Source: Formosa agariphila KMM 3901
GTDB taxonomy: Bacteria > Bacteroidota > Bacteroidia > Flavobacteriales > Flavobacteriaceae
Assembly: GCF_000723205.1 (NCBI RefSeq)
Contig: NZ_HG315671.1
Coordinates: forward strand, 841,351-905,350
Reading direction: 5' to 3'
Length of the DNA: 64,000 nt
Shown here: piece by piece, positions 53,306-62,790 of the stretch
Position numbering within the stretch: the first letter of the stretch is position 1
Layout of the letters: each line of letters opens with the position of its first letter
Position numbers and translations under genes: made by a program
Notes under the pieces: generated by a model
What the model saw: the letters and a program-made list of their open reading frames with translations, nothing else
Databases searched by the model: none
What the model was told of the DNA's origin: nothing

Positions 53306-55225
53306 TTAGTACAATGCTTTTATCTTGCTCAGTTTTGTTTTCCAAAGTTTTAAAGAATCTTTGTGTCTGCCAATACTTGCATGTACCTCCTTAACCAATG
53401 GATTGTCGTCTTTTACATTTGTAAAAAACTGTAAATTATTTTCTAGTTGGTTAATTTCAGCTTTAACTTCGTCTATCTTTTTTCTAATAAATAAACGCTC
53501 ATTGTCTAAGTGTCTTGAGTCGTCTGCATTGCTAAGTTCGTCTAATTTATTTTCAAATTTAATTAACTCAGCTTCATTTTTACTTACTTTTACTTGTTTA
53601 AAAAGTTCGTCTAAAGCCTTATTAAATTTACCTTCTATAAAACGCTTATTACTTGGTACACGACCAATAGCTTTCCATTCAGAGATTTTATCTTTAATAA
53701 CTTGTAAACCCTCTTCTTTGTTATCAGAGAATTCTATGGTTTTTAAATCATCTAATAATTCTGTCTTTGCTTTAAATGCAGCTATTTCTACTTCGTTTTC
53801 AGCATTCTTTTTAGAATGTAAGTTGTCGAAATACGCATTACAAGCAGCCTTAAACTGTTTCCAGATTTTATCACTGTCCTTACGTGGCACGTGACCGATT
53901 TTTTTCCAATCGTTCTGTATTTTTTTCATTAAAGGCGTAGTGGTCTCACTATCTTCGCTGTCTTTGTTTGCTTCAGCAATCTTTATTAACTCTAGTTTTT
54001 TCTGAAGATTATCAAACTGTTCCTTTTTTAAATCCTTATAGAATACATTTTTCTTTCTATTAAAGGTTCTAACAGCTTCTTTAAATTTAGACCAAGTTGC
54101 TTCGTTTACTTTAAGGGGCACTTTTCCAGCTCCGAAAAAAGCTTCTCTTAGTTGTTCTATCTCCTTAATCTTTGCTTGCCAACCATTATGAGATTTTGCA
54201 CCTTCGTTAGTTAAGCTTTCAATTTTTTGAATGATTAAGGTTTTCTTTTCTAGATTTACCTCGTAAATTTTATCTAACTCGTCATAATACGCTTGACGCT
54301 TATTGTGTATAATTTTTGTGGCAGCTTTAAAACGATTCCAGATTTCCTCACGGTGTTCTTTAGAAACAGGTCCTAATTCTTCTTTCCACATTTTATGAAG
54401 CACTTGCAACTCTCTAAAAGAACGATTGGTGTCTTCGTCTTGAGCAAGTTCTTCTGCGCGTTCAATAATTTTTAATTTTAAATCGAGATTGTGTTTAAAA
54501 TCTAAATCTCTTAAATCGCGATTTAAATGAAGAAAATCGTAAAACATTTCAACATGATGATGGTAACTATTCCAAGCATTATTGTATTTATCTCTTGGTA
54601 TAGGACCTGCATTACGCCATTGGTCTTGTAAGTCTTTAAAATGCTTATAAGTGGTATTGATGTTTTCTTCAACGCCAATTAACCCTTTTATGTCTTCAAT
54701 AATTCGAAGTCTATTTTCAAGGTTCCCTTTTAAATTTGTTTCAATTTTTTTATAATGAGAATGTAATTGGCCTTTGTAATCTTTATATGCAGTTTTAAAA
54801 CGTTTCTGAACTGGGCTAGAGTAGTAGAAATCTATCTCGTTACCGCCTTCATTTAAAAAATCTTCTTTCTTTTCGTCTATTAACGAATTAAATTTAGAAT
54901 TGAATTCGTTTTTAATACCATCGACATGTTCTTTAATGGCTTGAACTTTTTCTGTAGAAACCAATTTCTCAAGTTCGATAACCAATGCTTCTAACGACAT
55001 GGTGTCGTATTCTTTAAACGGAATAGTGTGACGCTCGTTATTACCTTCATCTTCGGCATCCTCGGCGTTTGAAGCTTCTATTTCCTCAAATACAACATCT
55101 TCATTTTTTGCAGCATCCTCTGTAGATGAGGTTGTCTCAGTAATTGGTGTTTCTTCTGATTGTACTGCTATCGGTTTTTTTTCTTCGTTTCCGTCTACAG
55201 GTTGTAGGTTATCTTGCTCTGACAT
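53306..55225 (-). CDS. DUF349 domain protein
   Basis: A 639-residue, highly charged helical protein. After an acidic, low-complexity N-terminus (residues 1-70), DUF349 units repeat about five times, each ending in a W..IG.VP...S...W..F phrase (QWRNAGPIPRDKYNNAWNSY; MWKEELGPVSKEHREEIWNR; DWKKIGHVPRKDSDKIWKQF; EWKAIGRVPSNKRF). Long coiled coils separate them. Function is unknown in Bacteroidetes. Single gene. Confidence 0.92.
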   Translation of the reverse strand: MSEQDNLQPVDGNEEKKPIAVQSEETPITETTSSTEDAAKNEDVVFEEIEASNAEDAEDEGNNERHTIPFKEYDTMSLEALVIELEKLVSTEKVQAIKEHVDGIKNEFNSKFNSLIDEKKEDFLNEGGNEIDFYYSSPVQKRFKTAYKDYKGQLHSHYKKIETNLKGNLENRLRIIEDIKGLIGVEENINTTYKHFKDLQDQWRNAGPIPRDKYNNAWNSYHHHVEMFYDFLHLNRDLRDLDFKHNLDLKLKIIERAEELAQDEDTNRSFRELQVLHKMWKEELGPVSKEHREEIWNRFKAATKIIHNKRQAYYDELDKIYEVNLEKKTLIIQKIESLTNEGAKSHNGWQAKIKEIEQLREAFFGAGKVPLKVNEATWSKFKEAVRTFNRKKNVFYKDLKKEQFDNLQKKLELIKIAEANKDSEDSETTTPLMKKIQNDWKKIGHVPRKDSDKIWKQFKAACNAYFDNLHSKKNAENEVEIAAFKAKTELLDDLKTIEFSDNKEEGLQVIKDKISEWKAIGRVPSNKRFIEGKFNKALDELFKQVKVSKNEAELIKFENKLDELSNADDSRHLDNERLFIRKKIDEVKAEINQLENNLQFFTNVKDDNPLVKEVHASIGRHKDSLKLWKTKLSKIKALY

Positions 55226-55326
55226 TTTAAAAAATGTTTTTGTTCATTAATATAAGTCTCTAAAGATACTAACAACTCACATAATTACAAAGTGTTGTAT
55301 AATTTTAATAGGACCGTGTTTTTGTA

Positions 55327-56064
55327 TTATAAATTCCAGATATCCCAAGCTTTTTCTGCTTGGTATTCTAGCATTTTTAAACCGTTTAAAATGGTTGTAT
55401 TTTGCTCGCGACCTTTTCTTAAAAAAGTGGTCTCACTCGGATTGTAAATTAAATCGAAAAGTAAATGTTTATCTGTTAAGGCCTCGTAAGGTATATCTGG
55501 ACAATCATTTACATTAGGAAATGTACCTACAGGAGAGCAGTTGATTATTAAGGTATACTTGTCCATTACTTCAACAGTCAAGGCGGTATAACTTATCGTC
55601 TTTTCGTTTTTAGGTGATCTAGACACATACTTAAATTCTATGTTTAGTCTGCTAAGCGCAAAAGCAATGGCTTTACTGGCTCCACCAGTTCCTAAAATTA
55701 AAGCATGAGTATGGTGTGGTTTTAAATCATTTTCTATAGATTTCTGAAATCCGTAGTAATCTGTATTGTACCCAACTAATGTGCCTTCTTTTGTTAGTTT
55801 TATAGTGTTAACCGCGCCAATATTTGCTGCGTCTTCATTTAAACTGTCTAAAAAAGGGATGACTTGTTCTTTATAAGGAATAGTAACATTTAGCCCTTTA
55901 ACTTCAGGATGATTTTTAAATATAGATGGGAATTCTGAAATATTGTCTAAATCAAAATTCTGATACGTAGTGTCTGTAATATTTAGTTTTTCAAATTTTT
56001 CTTTGAAATATGTATTGGAAAACGAATATGAAATTTGCTTTCCTACTAAGCCTAGTTTATTCAT
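55327..56064 (-). CDS. aroE: Shikimate dehydrogenase
   Basis: A 245-residue NADPH enzyme that reduces 3-dehydroshikimate to shikimate. KLGLVGKQISYSFS, NVTIPYKEQVIPFLD (catalytic Lys), NTIKLTKEGTLVGYNTDYYG and ALILGTGGASKAIAFAL are diagnostic. The ATG at 56064 is chosen; it overlaps the upstream DUF368 stop as ATGA, a coupling arrangement. The longer TTG/GTG-type frame is not needed. Confidence 0.94.
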   Translation of the reverse strand: MNKLGLVGKQISYSFSNTYFKEKFEKLNITDTTYQNFDLDNISEFPSIFKNHPEVKGLNVTIPYKEQVIPFLDSLNEDAANIGAVNTIKLTKEGTLVGYNTDYYGFQKSIENDLKPHHTHALILGTGGASKAIAFALSRLNIEFKYVSRSPKNEKTISYTALTVEVMDKYTLIINCSPVGTFPNVNDCPDIPYEALTDKHLLFDLIYNPSETTFLRKGREQNTTILNGLKMLEYQAEKAWDIWNL

Positions 56065-57077
56065 GAAATTGTTCGTGTTTTTTCGCCGTAAACGCCTAAC
56101 CATAATACAATGCCAATACCTACAGCAATTAAAAAAGTGGCGATGTAAGTTTCGGTATTTAATTCGGGAATGTAGCGTATATAATTGGTAACAACTTTAG
56201 ATCCGGTAGAATCTAAAGCCAGTTCGCCAGATTCTAATGTTTTATAAATGGTATGTTTCCAAGGCCAAACTACGCCCAAAGAACCTACAATAAACCCAAT
56301 AATAGAGGCCATTGTAATACTTTTATAATGTTTTAAAATGTAACTTAATAAGTGCGAAAATGTAACTAAGCCTGTAAATGAACCCAGAGTGAATACGGCT
56401 AATACTTTTAGTAGTCGGATTCTATTCGAGTTATTAATGAATTCGAAATTCCAGCTTACAATATCGGCAACCGTGTCGTACAATGCATTCACAGAATCTA
56501 CAAGTAGCAAGACGTAATTTCCTAATAAGATAAGGATAAATGAACCTGAGAATCCGGGAAGTGTCATTCCGGAAACACTAATAATTCCGCAGAAAAAAAC
56601 AAACCATAGATTATCGTTTTCTTTTGCAGGATCTAAAAAGCTAATACTAACTCCAATTGCGGTGCCAATAATTAGAGCGATTATAGTTCTGTAATTCCAA
56701 TCTTCAAAATCTTTACTAATGTAATAAATTGAGCCTACAATCATTCCGAAAAAGACACTCCATACAAATAGTTCGTAATGTCTAATTAAGTAATCTAAAA
56801 TTTTAGAAATACTGAAGTAACTAATAATCATTCCTAAGAATAGTAGACTTAAGAATTTACCATTTATATATTGATACAGACTTTTAAATCTTCCGTTTAT
56901 AAGAAGTTTAAACGCTTTGCCATTAAATTTCTGAAGTGAATAAATAAACTCTTCATAAAATCCAGACACAAAAGCTACAACACCACCAGAAATACCAGGA
57001 ACCTTATTCGCAGCTCCCATACCTAACCCTTTTAGGACTAAGAAAAATTTATCTGATAATGTTCTGGTGCTTTCCAT
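56061..57077 (-). CDS. DUF368 membrane protein (PopT-like), copy 2
   Basis: A 338-residue protein with about eight to nine helices. The N-terminal GLGMGAANKVPGISGGVVAF and the second copy ISVSGMTLPGFSGSFILILL form the paired DUF368 hairpin motifs. DUF368 proteins have been shown elsewhere to recycle undecaprenyl phosphate across the membrane (PopT). It is coupled to the next paralogue by a one-base overlap (TAATG) and to aroE by ATGA. Confidence 0.92.
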   Translation of the reverse strand: MESTRTLSDKFFLVLKGLGMGAANKVPGISGGVVAFVSGFYEEFIYSLQKFNGKAFKLLINGRFKSLYQYINGKFLSLLFLGMIISYFSISKILDYLIRHYELFVWSVFFGMIVGSIYYISKDFEDWNYRTIIALIIGTAIGVSISFLDPAKENDNLWFVFFCGIISVSGMTLPGFSGSFILILLGNYVLLLVDSVNALYDTVADIVSWNFEFINNSNRIRLLKVLAVFTLGSFTGLVTFSHLLSYILKHYKSITMASIIGFIVGSLGVVWPWKHTIYKTLESGELALDSTGSKVVTNYIRYIPELNTETYIATFLIAVGIGIVLWLGVYGEKTRTIS

Positions 57078-58084
57078 TAACTTTTTTTAGTTCCTAATTT
57101 CTCTAAAATAAAGATAGTAAAAAATCCAAAAATCATAAGAGCTATTGCCGAAATTACATGAGAGTCGACCTGATTCATTTTAGCATAAACAGCAGGCATT
57201 GTACTTAGTTCTGTAACGGTTTTATAAACTTCGGTAATTTGAGTTTGCTTTTCGTAAATCGCTAATGTTCCTAAGTTAGACACGTCGGAGAAAGGTATAA
57301 TATGCCCAGTTTCTTTTTCTAGAATAGTTGCGGTTAGTTTCCAAGGCCAGACTTTATTTAAAGATCCAAATATAAATCCAGTTAATACAGCAAGTGTTGT
57401 ATTGTGGAAGTTTTTAAATAACCATTTTAATAAGTGACTAAAGCTTAATAATCCAACTAAAGCACCTACAGCAAATAAGGCAATTTTCTTAAAATCGAAA
57501 TCATGAAAAGCGTCACTTAATGTTTTATAGGCTCCAAGAATAACGAGTATAAATGATCCGGATATTCCTGGTAATATCATAGCACAAATGGCAATTGCTC
57601 CTGCAAAAAATAAAAACCAAGGACTATTATTACTGTTTAAAGAGGGTAGGGTCGTAATGTAAAAAGCTAATGCGGCTCCTAGTATAAGGCTAATAATTGT
57701 GGCAATATTCCATTTGTTAATTTGTTTTCCAACAAAGAAAATACTAGCAATTATTAACCCGAAGAAGAACGACCAAATTAATACTGGATGATGTTCTAAT
57801 AAATATTTGGCAACTCGCATAAAAGATACAAAACTTACAATAATACCTGTAAGTAGTGCCACCAGAAAGCTTCCGTTTAATTGTTTCCAAAACGATGCAA
57901 AGCCTTCGTTTTTTAAGGTTTTAAATAGAGATAGATTTATACCACTAATGGTAGATATAAGTTCTTCGTATATTCCAGAAATAAAAGCGATTGTTCCTCC
58001 AGACACTCCAGGAACAGCATCTGCAGCACCCATAGCCATACCTTTAAGCGAAATAACGAGATAGTCTTTTAAATTACGATGCAT
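57077..58084 (-). CDS. DUF368 membrane protein (PopT-like), copy 1
   Basis: A 335-residue paralogue of the neighbouring gene. GMAMGAADAVPGVSGGTIAF and ICAMILPGISGSFILVILGA are the two half-motifs; helix order is the same. It is the first gene of the DUF368-DUF368-aroE unit. The pair may form a heteromer or have distinct substrates; the sequence does not decide. Confidence 0.92.
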   Translation of the reverse strand: MHRNLKDYLVISLKGMAMGAADAVPGVSGGTIAFISGIYEELISTISGINLSLFKTLKNEGFASFWKQLNGSFLVALLTGIIVSFVSFMRVAKYLLEHHPVLIWSFFFGLIIASIFFVGKQINKWNIATIISLILGAALAFYITTLPSLNSNNSPWFLFFAGAIAICAMILPGISGSFILVILGAYKTLSDAFHDFDFKKIALFAVGALVGLLSFSHLLKWLFKNFHNTTLAVLTGFIFGSLNKVWPWKLTATILEKETGHIIPFSDVSNLGTLAIYEKQTQITEVYKTVTELSTMPAVYAKMNQVDSHVISAIALMIFGFFTIFILEKLGTKKS

Positions 58085-58139
58085 TTTTAGGTTTTAAATT
58101 TGAAACCCAAAGGTATGAATTTTAGCTAGACAGACTGAA

Positions 58140-59525
58140 CTATTCTTTTGCTTTAAGTGCTTTTTTTACAAGTTTAGACTTGTATGTTTCAGGAAAAAGC
58201 TCTTCAATTATAAATACATATTCAGGATTAAAATGTAATCCGTTTTTTAAGTGAAAAGATGCTTTTTCAACCTCATTTCCTTTAAAATATAAGCCGGCTA
58301 ATCGGTATTCTATTTCTGCGTTTTCAGGGTAGAATTCTGCAGCTTGTAAGAGGTTGTAAATAGCAGCTTCAGGTTCGCCTATTTTAATTAAAATATCGCA
58401 ACGCGATAACCACGTGTTTAATTCGTAATTACCTAACTCGATTGCTTTTTTGTATCCTGATTCAGCTTCTTCTAAGAAATTTAATCGGTGATTAATTTGT
58501 GCGTATAATTTCCAGTACTTTACATTATCGCCATCAATATTTATAGCTTTATTAATGTAATACAATGCTTTCTGGTAATTTTTTTGTTTTGTGTAGAAAC
58601 GTGTAATAGACACCCAACCTTTATCTAACAAAGGGTCTTCGTGTACCGTTTTATAAAAATATTGAACGGCTAAATCGTTTTTACCTAATTTCTCGTAACA
58701 ATGTCCAATTCGTAATAATGCAAAAGATGTAGGGTCCTCTAAAGTTAAAGACGTTGTGTAGCTTTCTATAGCATCTTCAAAACGTTTCAATTTCTCTAAA
58801 ACTTTTCCTTTTTCAATATATGCGCCTACAAAGGTATCGTCAGAAATAATTGCAAAATCGTAAGCGGCTATGGCTTTCTTGTATTTTTTTAAAGCAAAAT
58901 ACTGTTTACCTAGTTGGTGCCATGCAACTTCACTATATGGATTTTTGTCTAAGTATGTATTAAGGTATTCTATTGCTTCTTGATATTGCTCCATAAATTC
59001 GAAACAATAAATCATATTATACAATGCAGAATAATCTTCAAGATCCTCTTCTAAGCACTTAATAAAGCTATTTTTTGCTTCTTCAAATTTATCTAGGAAT
59101 AAATATTCCATACCTATTAAGGAATGTAAATCTGCAGTTTCTTCAGAGAGCTTAACGGCTTTTTTTAACACATCTATGGCCTCTTCGTGTTGATCTCTTT
59201 TAGATAATATATTAGCTTTCTGAATGTAAATTTCTTCGTTTTGAGGTTCTAAAGTGTATAAATCGTTAAGCATTAAATCTGCTTGCTCTAATTTATTCTC
59301 GAAAACAAAAACTTCAATTTTAAAAAGTTTTAAATTGGTGGAGGAAGGGTGTTGGTTAAGACCTAATTTTATAGCTTTTTTTGCTAACGCAATTTTACCT
59401 AAATCTAAATAATAATGAATAATATTCTCAAACTCTTCTGAATCAAAGAATAAAACGTGATTCGTTTTAAGCATTGATTCAAATTTAGTTAAAGATAATT
59501 CGTTGTTGTTAGGACTGAACTCCAT
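58140..59525 (-). CDS. Tetratricopeptide repeat protein
   Basis: A 461-residue soluble protein made of about 12 TPR helix pairs from residue 30 on (repeated W..LG..Y......A...Y..A; for example EVAWHQLGKQYFALKKYKKA and LLRIGHCYEKLGKNDLAVQY). No signal peptide. TPRs bind protein partners; the partner is unknown. The start is the ATG at 59525 (MEFSPNNNEL), preferred to a TTG at 59570. Confidence 0.9.
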   Translation of the reverse strand: MEFSPNNNELSLTKFESMLKTNHVLFFDSEEFENIIHYYLDLGKIALAKKAIKLGLNQHPSSTNLKLFKIEVFVFENKLEQADLMLNDLYTLEPQNEEIYIQKANILSKRDQHEEAIDVLKKAVKLSEETADLHSLIGMEYLFLDKFEEAKNSFIKCLEEDLEDYSALYNMIYCFEFMEQYQEAIEYLNTYLDKNPYSEVAWHQLGKQYFALKKYKKAIAAYDFAIISDDTFVGAYIEKGKVLEKLKRFEDAIESYTTSLTLEDPTSFALLRIGHCYEKLGKNDLAVQYFYKTVHEDPLLDKGWVSITRFYTKQKNYQKALYYINKAINIDGDNVKYWKLYAQINHRLNFLEEAESGYKKAIELGNYELNTWLSRCDILIKIGEPEAAIYNLLQAAEFYPENAEIEYRLAGLYFKGNEVEKASFHLKNGLHFNPEYVFIIEELFPETYKSKLVKKALKAKE

Positions 59526-59666
59526 AGGCGATTTTATATGGTTTCTTATATTATTAAATATAATGATCAAATTTACGCATTATTAAAAAGCCAATTGAAT
59601 GTTTTCAACAAAGTAATCAACAGTGTAAGAAAATTAAGTGCTAATTATGTGTTAAAACACTGTTTT

Positions 59667-60848
59667 TTAATGAACTATGCTGTTTAAGATGTTGATAATA
59701 ATCTTGCAGCCTTTCTCTATCTCTTCATTAGAAATGGTTAATGGCGGTGTAATTCTAATGGCTCTTGGCTCAAAAAGTAACCAAAACGCAATTAAACCTT
59801 CTTCTTGGGCTTTTATAATAACTTGATTTGTAATGTCTGCGCTAGGTGTTAAAGCCGCAAGCATTAATCCTTTTCCCCGAATTTCGGTTATTAATGGGTG
59901 TTGCAATAAGCGTTTAAAAAGCTGTTCTTTTTCTAATGCTTTTGTCATTAAATCGGTTTCGGTAATCTCTTTTAGAGTAGCCAAAGCAGCAGCAGCAATT
60001 ACGGGATGTCCTCCAAAGGTGGTAATGTGCCCCATTTTTGGCTCCTCTTTTAATTGTTCCATTAATTTAGTAGAAGCAGTAAATGCTCCAATTGGCATAC
60101 CGCCTCCCAAACCTTTACCAGTAACCAGTATATCTGGTGTGCAATTGTAGTTTTCAAAACCGAATAGTTTACCAGTTCTACCTATTCCCGGTTGAATTTC
60201 ATCTAAGATTAAAAGGGCTCCAACAGCTTCACACCTGGCTTTTACTTTTGTTAAATATCCATCTCGTGGTTCTAAGAATCCCGCGCCACCTTGAATGGTT
60301 TCTAATATTACAGCTGCAGTGTTAGAGGTTATACTTTGTAAATCGTCAATATTATTGAAGCTAATAAATTTTATGCCAGGTACTAATGGTCTGTATGCCT
60401 GTTTGCGTTCTTCATATCCCATAACACTCATAGATCCCATAGTATTGCCATGATATGCATGTTTAGCAGCTATGATTTCACTGCGTCCTGTTGCACGTTT
60501 AGCTAATTTTAAAGCACCTTCTATAGCTTCTGTCCCAGAGTTTACTAAATAGGTCTGTTCTAAGGGCTCTGGTGTGTGCTCTGCAAAAAACTGTGCTAGT
60601 TCTACAGCCGGTTTCTGAATGTATTCCCCATACACCATAACGTGCATGTATTTGTCTAACTGATCCTTTATAGCATTTACCACCTTTGGGTGACTATGCC
60701 CTAAACTACAAGCCGAAACTCCTGCTACGAAATCTAAATAGGCTTTATTATTAGTATCGTAAATGTAAGATCCTTTGGCGTGAGAAATTTCCATTGCTAA
60801 AGGGAATGGAGAGGTCTGTGCTTGATATTTAAAAAATTCGTCCTTCAT
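59667..60848 (-). CDS. Class III aminotransferase (acetylornithine/succinyldiaminopimelate type)
   Basis: A 393-residue PLP enzyme. YLVNSGTEAIEGALKLAKRA, HAYHGNTMGSMSVMGY, LLILDEIQPGIGRTGKLFGF and the PLP-lysine motif DILVTGKGLGGGMPIGAF are typical of the acetylornithine/ornithine/GABA group. Substrate cannot be chosen from sequence. Its start is two bases after the OstA-like gene, so they are cotranscribed. Confidence 0.9.
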   Translation of the reverse strand: MKDEFFKYQAQTSPFPLAMEISHAKGSYIYDTNNKAYLDFVAGVSACSLGHSHPKVVNAIKDQLDKYMHVMVYGEYIQKPAVELAQFFAEHTPEPLEQTYLVNSGTEAIEGALKLAKRATGRSEIIAAKHAYHGNTMGSMSVMGYEERKQAYRPLVPGIKFISFNNIDDLQSITSNTAAVILETIQGGAGFLEPRDGYLTKVKARCEAVGALLILDEIQPGIGRTGKLFGFENYNCTPDILVTGKGLGGGMPIGAFTASTKLMEQLKEEPKMGHITTFGGHPVIAAAALATLKEITETDLMTKALEKEQLFKRLLQHPLITEIRGKGLMLAALTPSADITNQVIIKAQEEGLIAFWLLFEPRAIRITPPLTISNEEIEKGCKIIINILNSIVH

Positions 60849-60850
60849 AA

Positions 60851-62662
60851 TTAAGGTGATTTTTTTAGGGTTGTAGGTGGTTGAATTGAATCCTTTACAG
60901 GCTGATTTAAAGTTGAAACGGAATCTTTGTCTGGTAAATGTCGAGATGCTTTAGACGGATCTTCAACATTATTAGCTTTATTACTTTCTTCTAAATCTTC
61001 TGCCCGTTTGATTAATGTTTCATCGAAAAATTCATCTTGTGGAACATATGGATCTAATCCTTTTATAACGGGTAATTCAAGCGGTGGGTCGTCTCGAAAT
61101 AAATCTTCAACACTAATTGGCCGTTCATCCTCCCTCCAGTCAAATCCTCTTAATTTTTTAGCGTTGGCAGGATATTTTGATTCAGGATATAGTGTGCCAT
61201 CGACTTCATTTATTTTCTGAATGATGTTAATTTCATTGCCTTCAAAAAACATAGAAATACTTGCCGATTTCGATTTTTCAATTCCAATTAATTCTTGTTT
61301 ATCGTTTCTCGCATAGTAAATGGATTCAGCATTTCTAATGATATCAATTTGGCGTAACTGATTTGCATCATTAAATAAACCATATAATTTCCTGCCAGAT
61401 ATCTGATTGTAACCGTTGCCAATGGTGTCTTTACTTATTATAAAGGCATTGTCGAAAACAATAAGCGAATCTAATTTTTCTTCTTTAGTATTCGATTTTA
61501 TATGAATTGTATCTCCTGTCATTTGGTTTTTAAAGTTCCAAATAATAGGTCTTCGTTTTACTGCAAAATTATCTTTGGGCGATAAACGTGATAAATTAAT
61601 GAGTTGTGTAAGTCCTGAAGTTTGATCAACGTGAATAGAATCTGCTTTTCCACTCATATCCGACTTATACATTTTTACATTTCTGAATGCTCGAGTAATA
61701 CGGTGTTCTGGTTTTCCGGTAACCATTAAAGTATCTCCATGAATATAGAGCGAATCTTGCTCTTGTACGGAAATTGCTAAGGCACGTTTGGTAATAAAAA
61801 CAGAATCTTTAGCTCGATACACTTCAGCATAATGTCCTTTAATTACACTATTATTTAAGGTGTCGGTAACTGTAATATTGTTGGTAGCAGAGGCAAAACT
61901 GTCATTTCTATTAAAGTACAAACTATCGCCTTCAATAGTTCTGTTGTCGTAATCGATACGTGAGTTTTTAATAAAATAACCAATATCGTTAGTGGTGTCG
62001 TAAAAACCACGCTCACAGTATATTTTTGAAGCGTCTCCAGTAATGGTACTAGGGCCATACATATAGGCTAAAGCATTTTCTGTATAGTAATCTAACTGTT
62101 CAGTATTTAAAACGTATTCTGGATTTACTAAGTTTACATCGCCTACAAATTGATATTTTTTCACATCCATATAATACCGGCCAATCCTACTTGTTATTGT
62201 GCCTGAAGAATCTCTTACCACTGTTCCTCCTGTTCTATAAAATGCTTGTTGTTTAGCACGGTCAAAATACAACGTGTCTGTAGATAGTACTGAGCTAGGT
62301 TCGGTTAGAACAACATCGCCACTAGCAAAGGCTAATTTTGTTTTTCCACTATATTCTACATATTTAGCATCCATATTTATGGTGTCGCCTTGTTTCATTT
62401 TTACATGACCATAAGCTTCTATAAAATCTTCTTTTCCGTAATGAATTGCTTGGTCGCACCACATATTAACACCTTCGTGAATAATGTGTATTTGTCCGGA
62501 ATCGTCACGCGTTAGTACTTTTGCACCTGGATATTTAGCTTCATCGAAAGTCAAGAATCCTGAATATTGAATTTCAATTCGTTTTTGTTGTTGCGCGTAC
62601 AATTGTGTAAATGAAACGAAGAGGAATAACAGAAATATATAGTGTAGTTGAGCTGTTTTCAA
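60851..62662 (-). CDS. OstA-like (LptA/LptD N-terminal-like) protein, exported
   Basis: A 603-residue periplasmic protein. Signal peptide MKTAQLHYIFLLFLFVSFTQ. The body is repeated beta-jellyroll (OstA) units with the pattern GD.....A.Y...... (DTINMDAKYVEYSGKTKLAF; NPEYVLNTEQLDYYTENALA; SLYFNRNDSFASATNNITVT). The last 60 residues are low-complexity Asp/Glu/Lys/Pro. Related proteins carry LPS to the outer membrane. It shares a transcript with an aminotransferase. Confidence 0.9.
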   Translation of the reverse strand: MKTAQLHYIFLLFLFVSFTQLYAQQQKRIEIQYSGFLTFDEAKYPGAKVLTRDDSGQIHIIHEGVNMWCDQAIHYGKEDFIEAYGHVKMKQGDTINMDAKYVEYSGKTKLAFASGDVVLTEPSSVLSTDTLYFDRAKQQAFYRTGGTVVRDSSGTITSRIGRYYMDVKKYQFVGDVNLVNPEYVLNTEQLDYYTENALAYMYGPSTITGDASKIYCERGFYDTTNDIGYFIKNSRIDYDNRTIEGDSLYFNRNDSFASATNNITVTDTLNNSVIKGHYAEVYRAKDSVFITKRALAISVQEQDSLYIHGDTLMVTGKPEHRITRAFRNVKMYKSDMSGKADSIHVDQTSGLTQLINLSRLSPKDNFAVKRRPIIWNFKNQMTGDTIHIKSNTKEEKLDSLIVFDNAFIISKDTIGNGYNQISGRKLYGLFNDANQLRQIDIIRNAESIYYARNDKQELIGIEKSKSASISMFFEGNEINIIQKINEVDGTLYPESKYPANAKKLRGFDWREDERPISVEDLFRDDPPLELPVIKGLDPYVPQDEFFDETLIKRAEDLEESNKANNVEDPSKASRHLPDKDSVSTLNQPVKDSIQPPTTLKKSP

Positions 62663-62731
62663 ATTAAAATATTTGCAACAAAAATAAGGATATAAATGAT
62701 TTGCGTTACTGAATTGTAAAAGATTTAAGAT

Positions 62732-62770
62732 AAAAAACCCGCTTAAATTAGATTTAAACGGGTTTTTAAA
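62732..62770 (-). terminator. Intrinsic terminator of purA
   Basis: The hairpin AAAACCCG / CGGGTTTT, with inner TTAAAT/ATTTAA, is followed on the minus strand by a U-rich run just after the purA stop. Confidence 0.87.
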
Positions 62771-62790
62771 AAGTATTAAAACTATATTTA

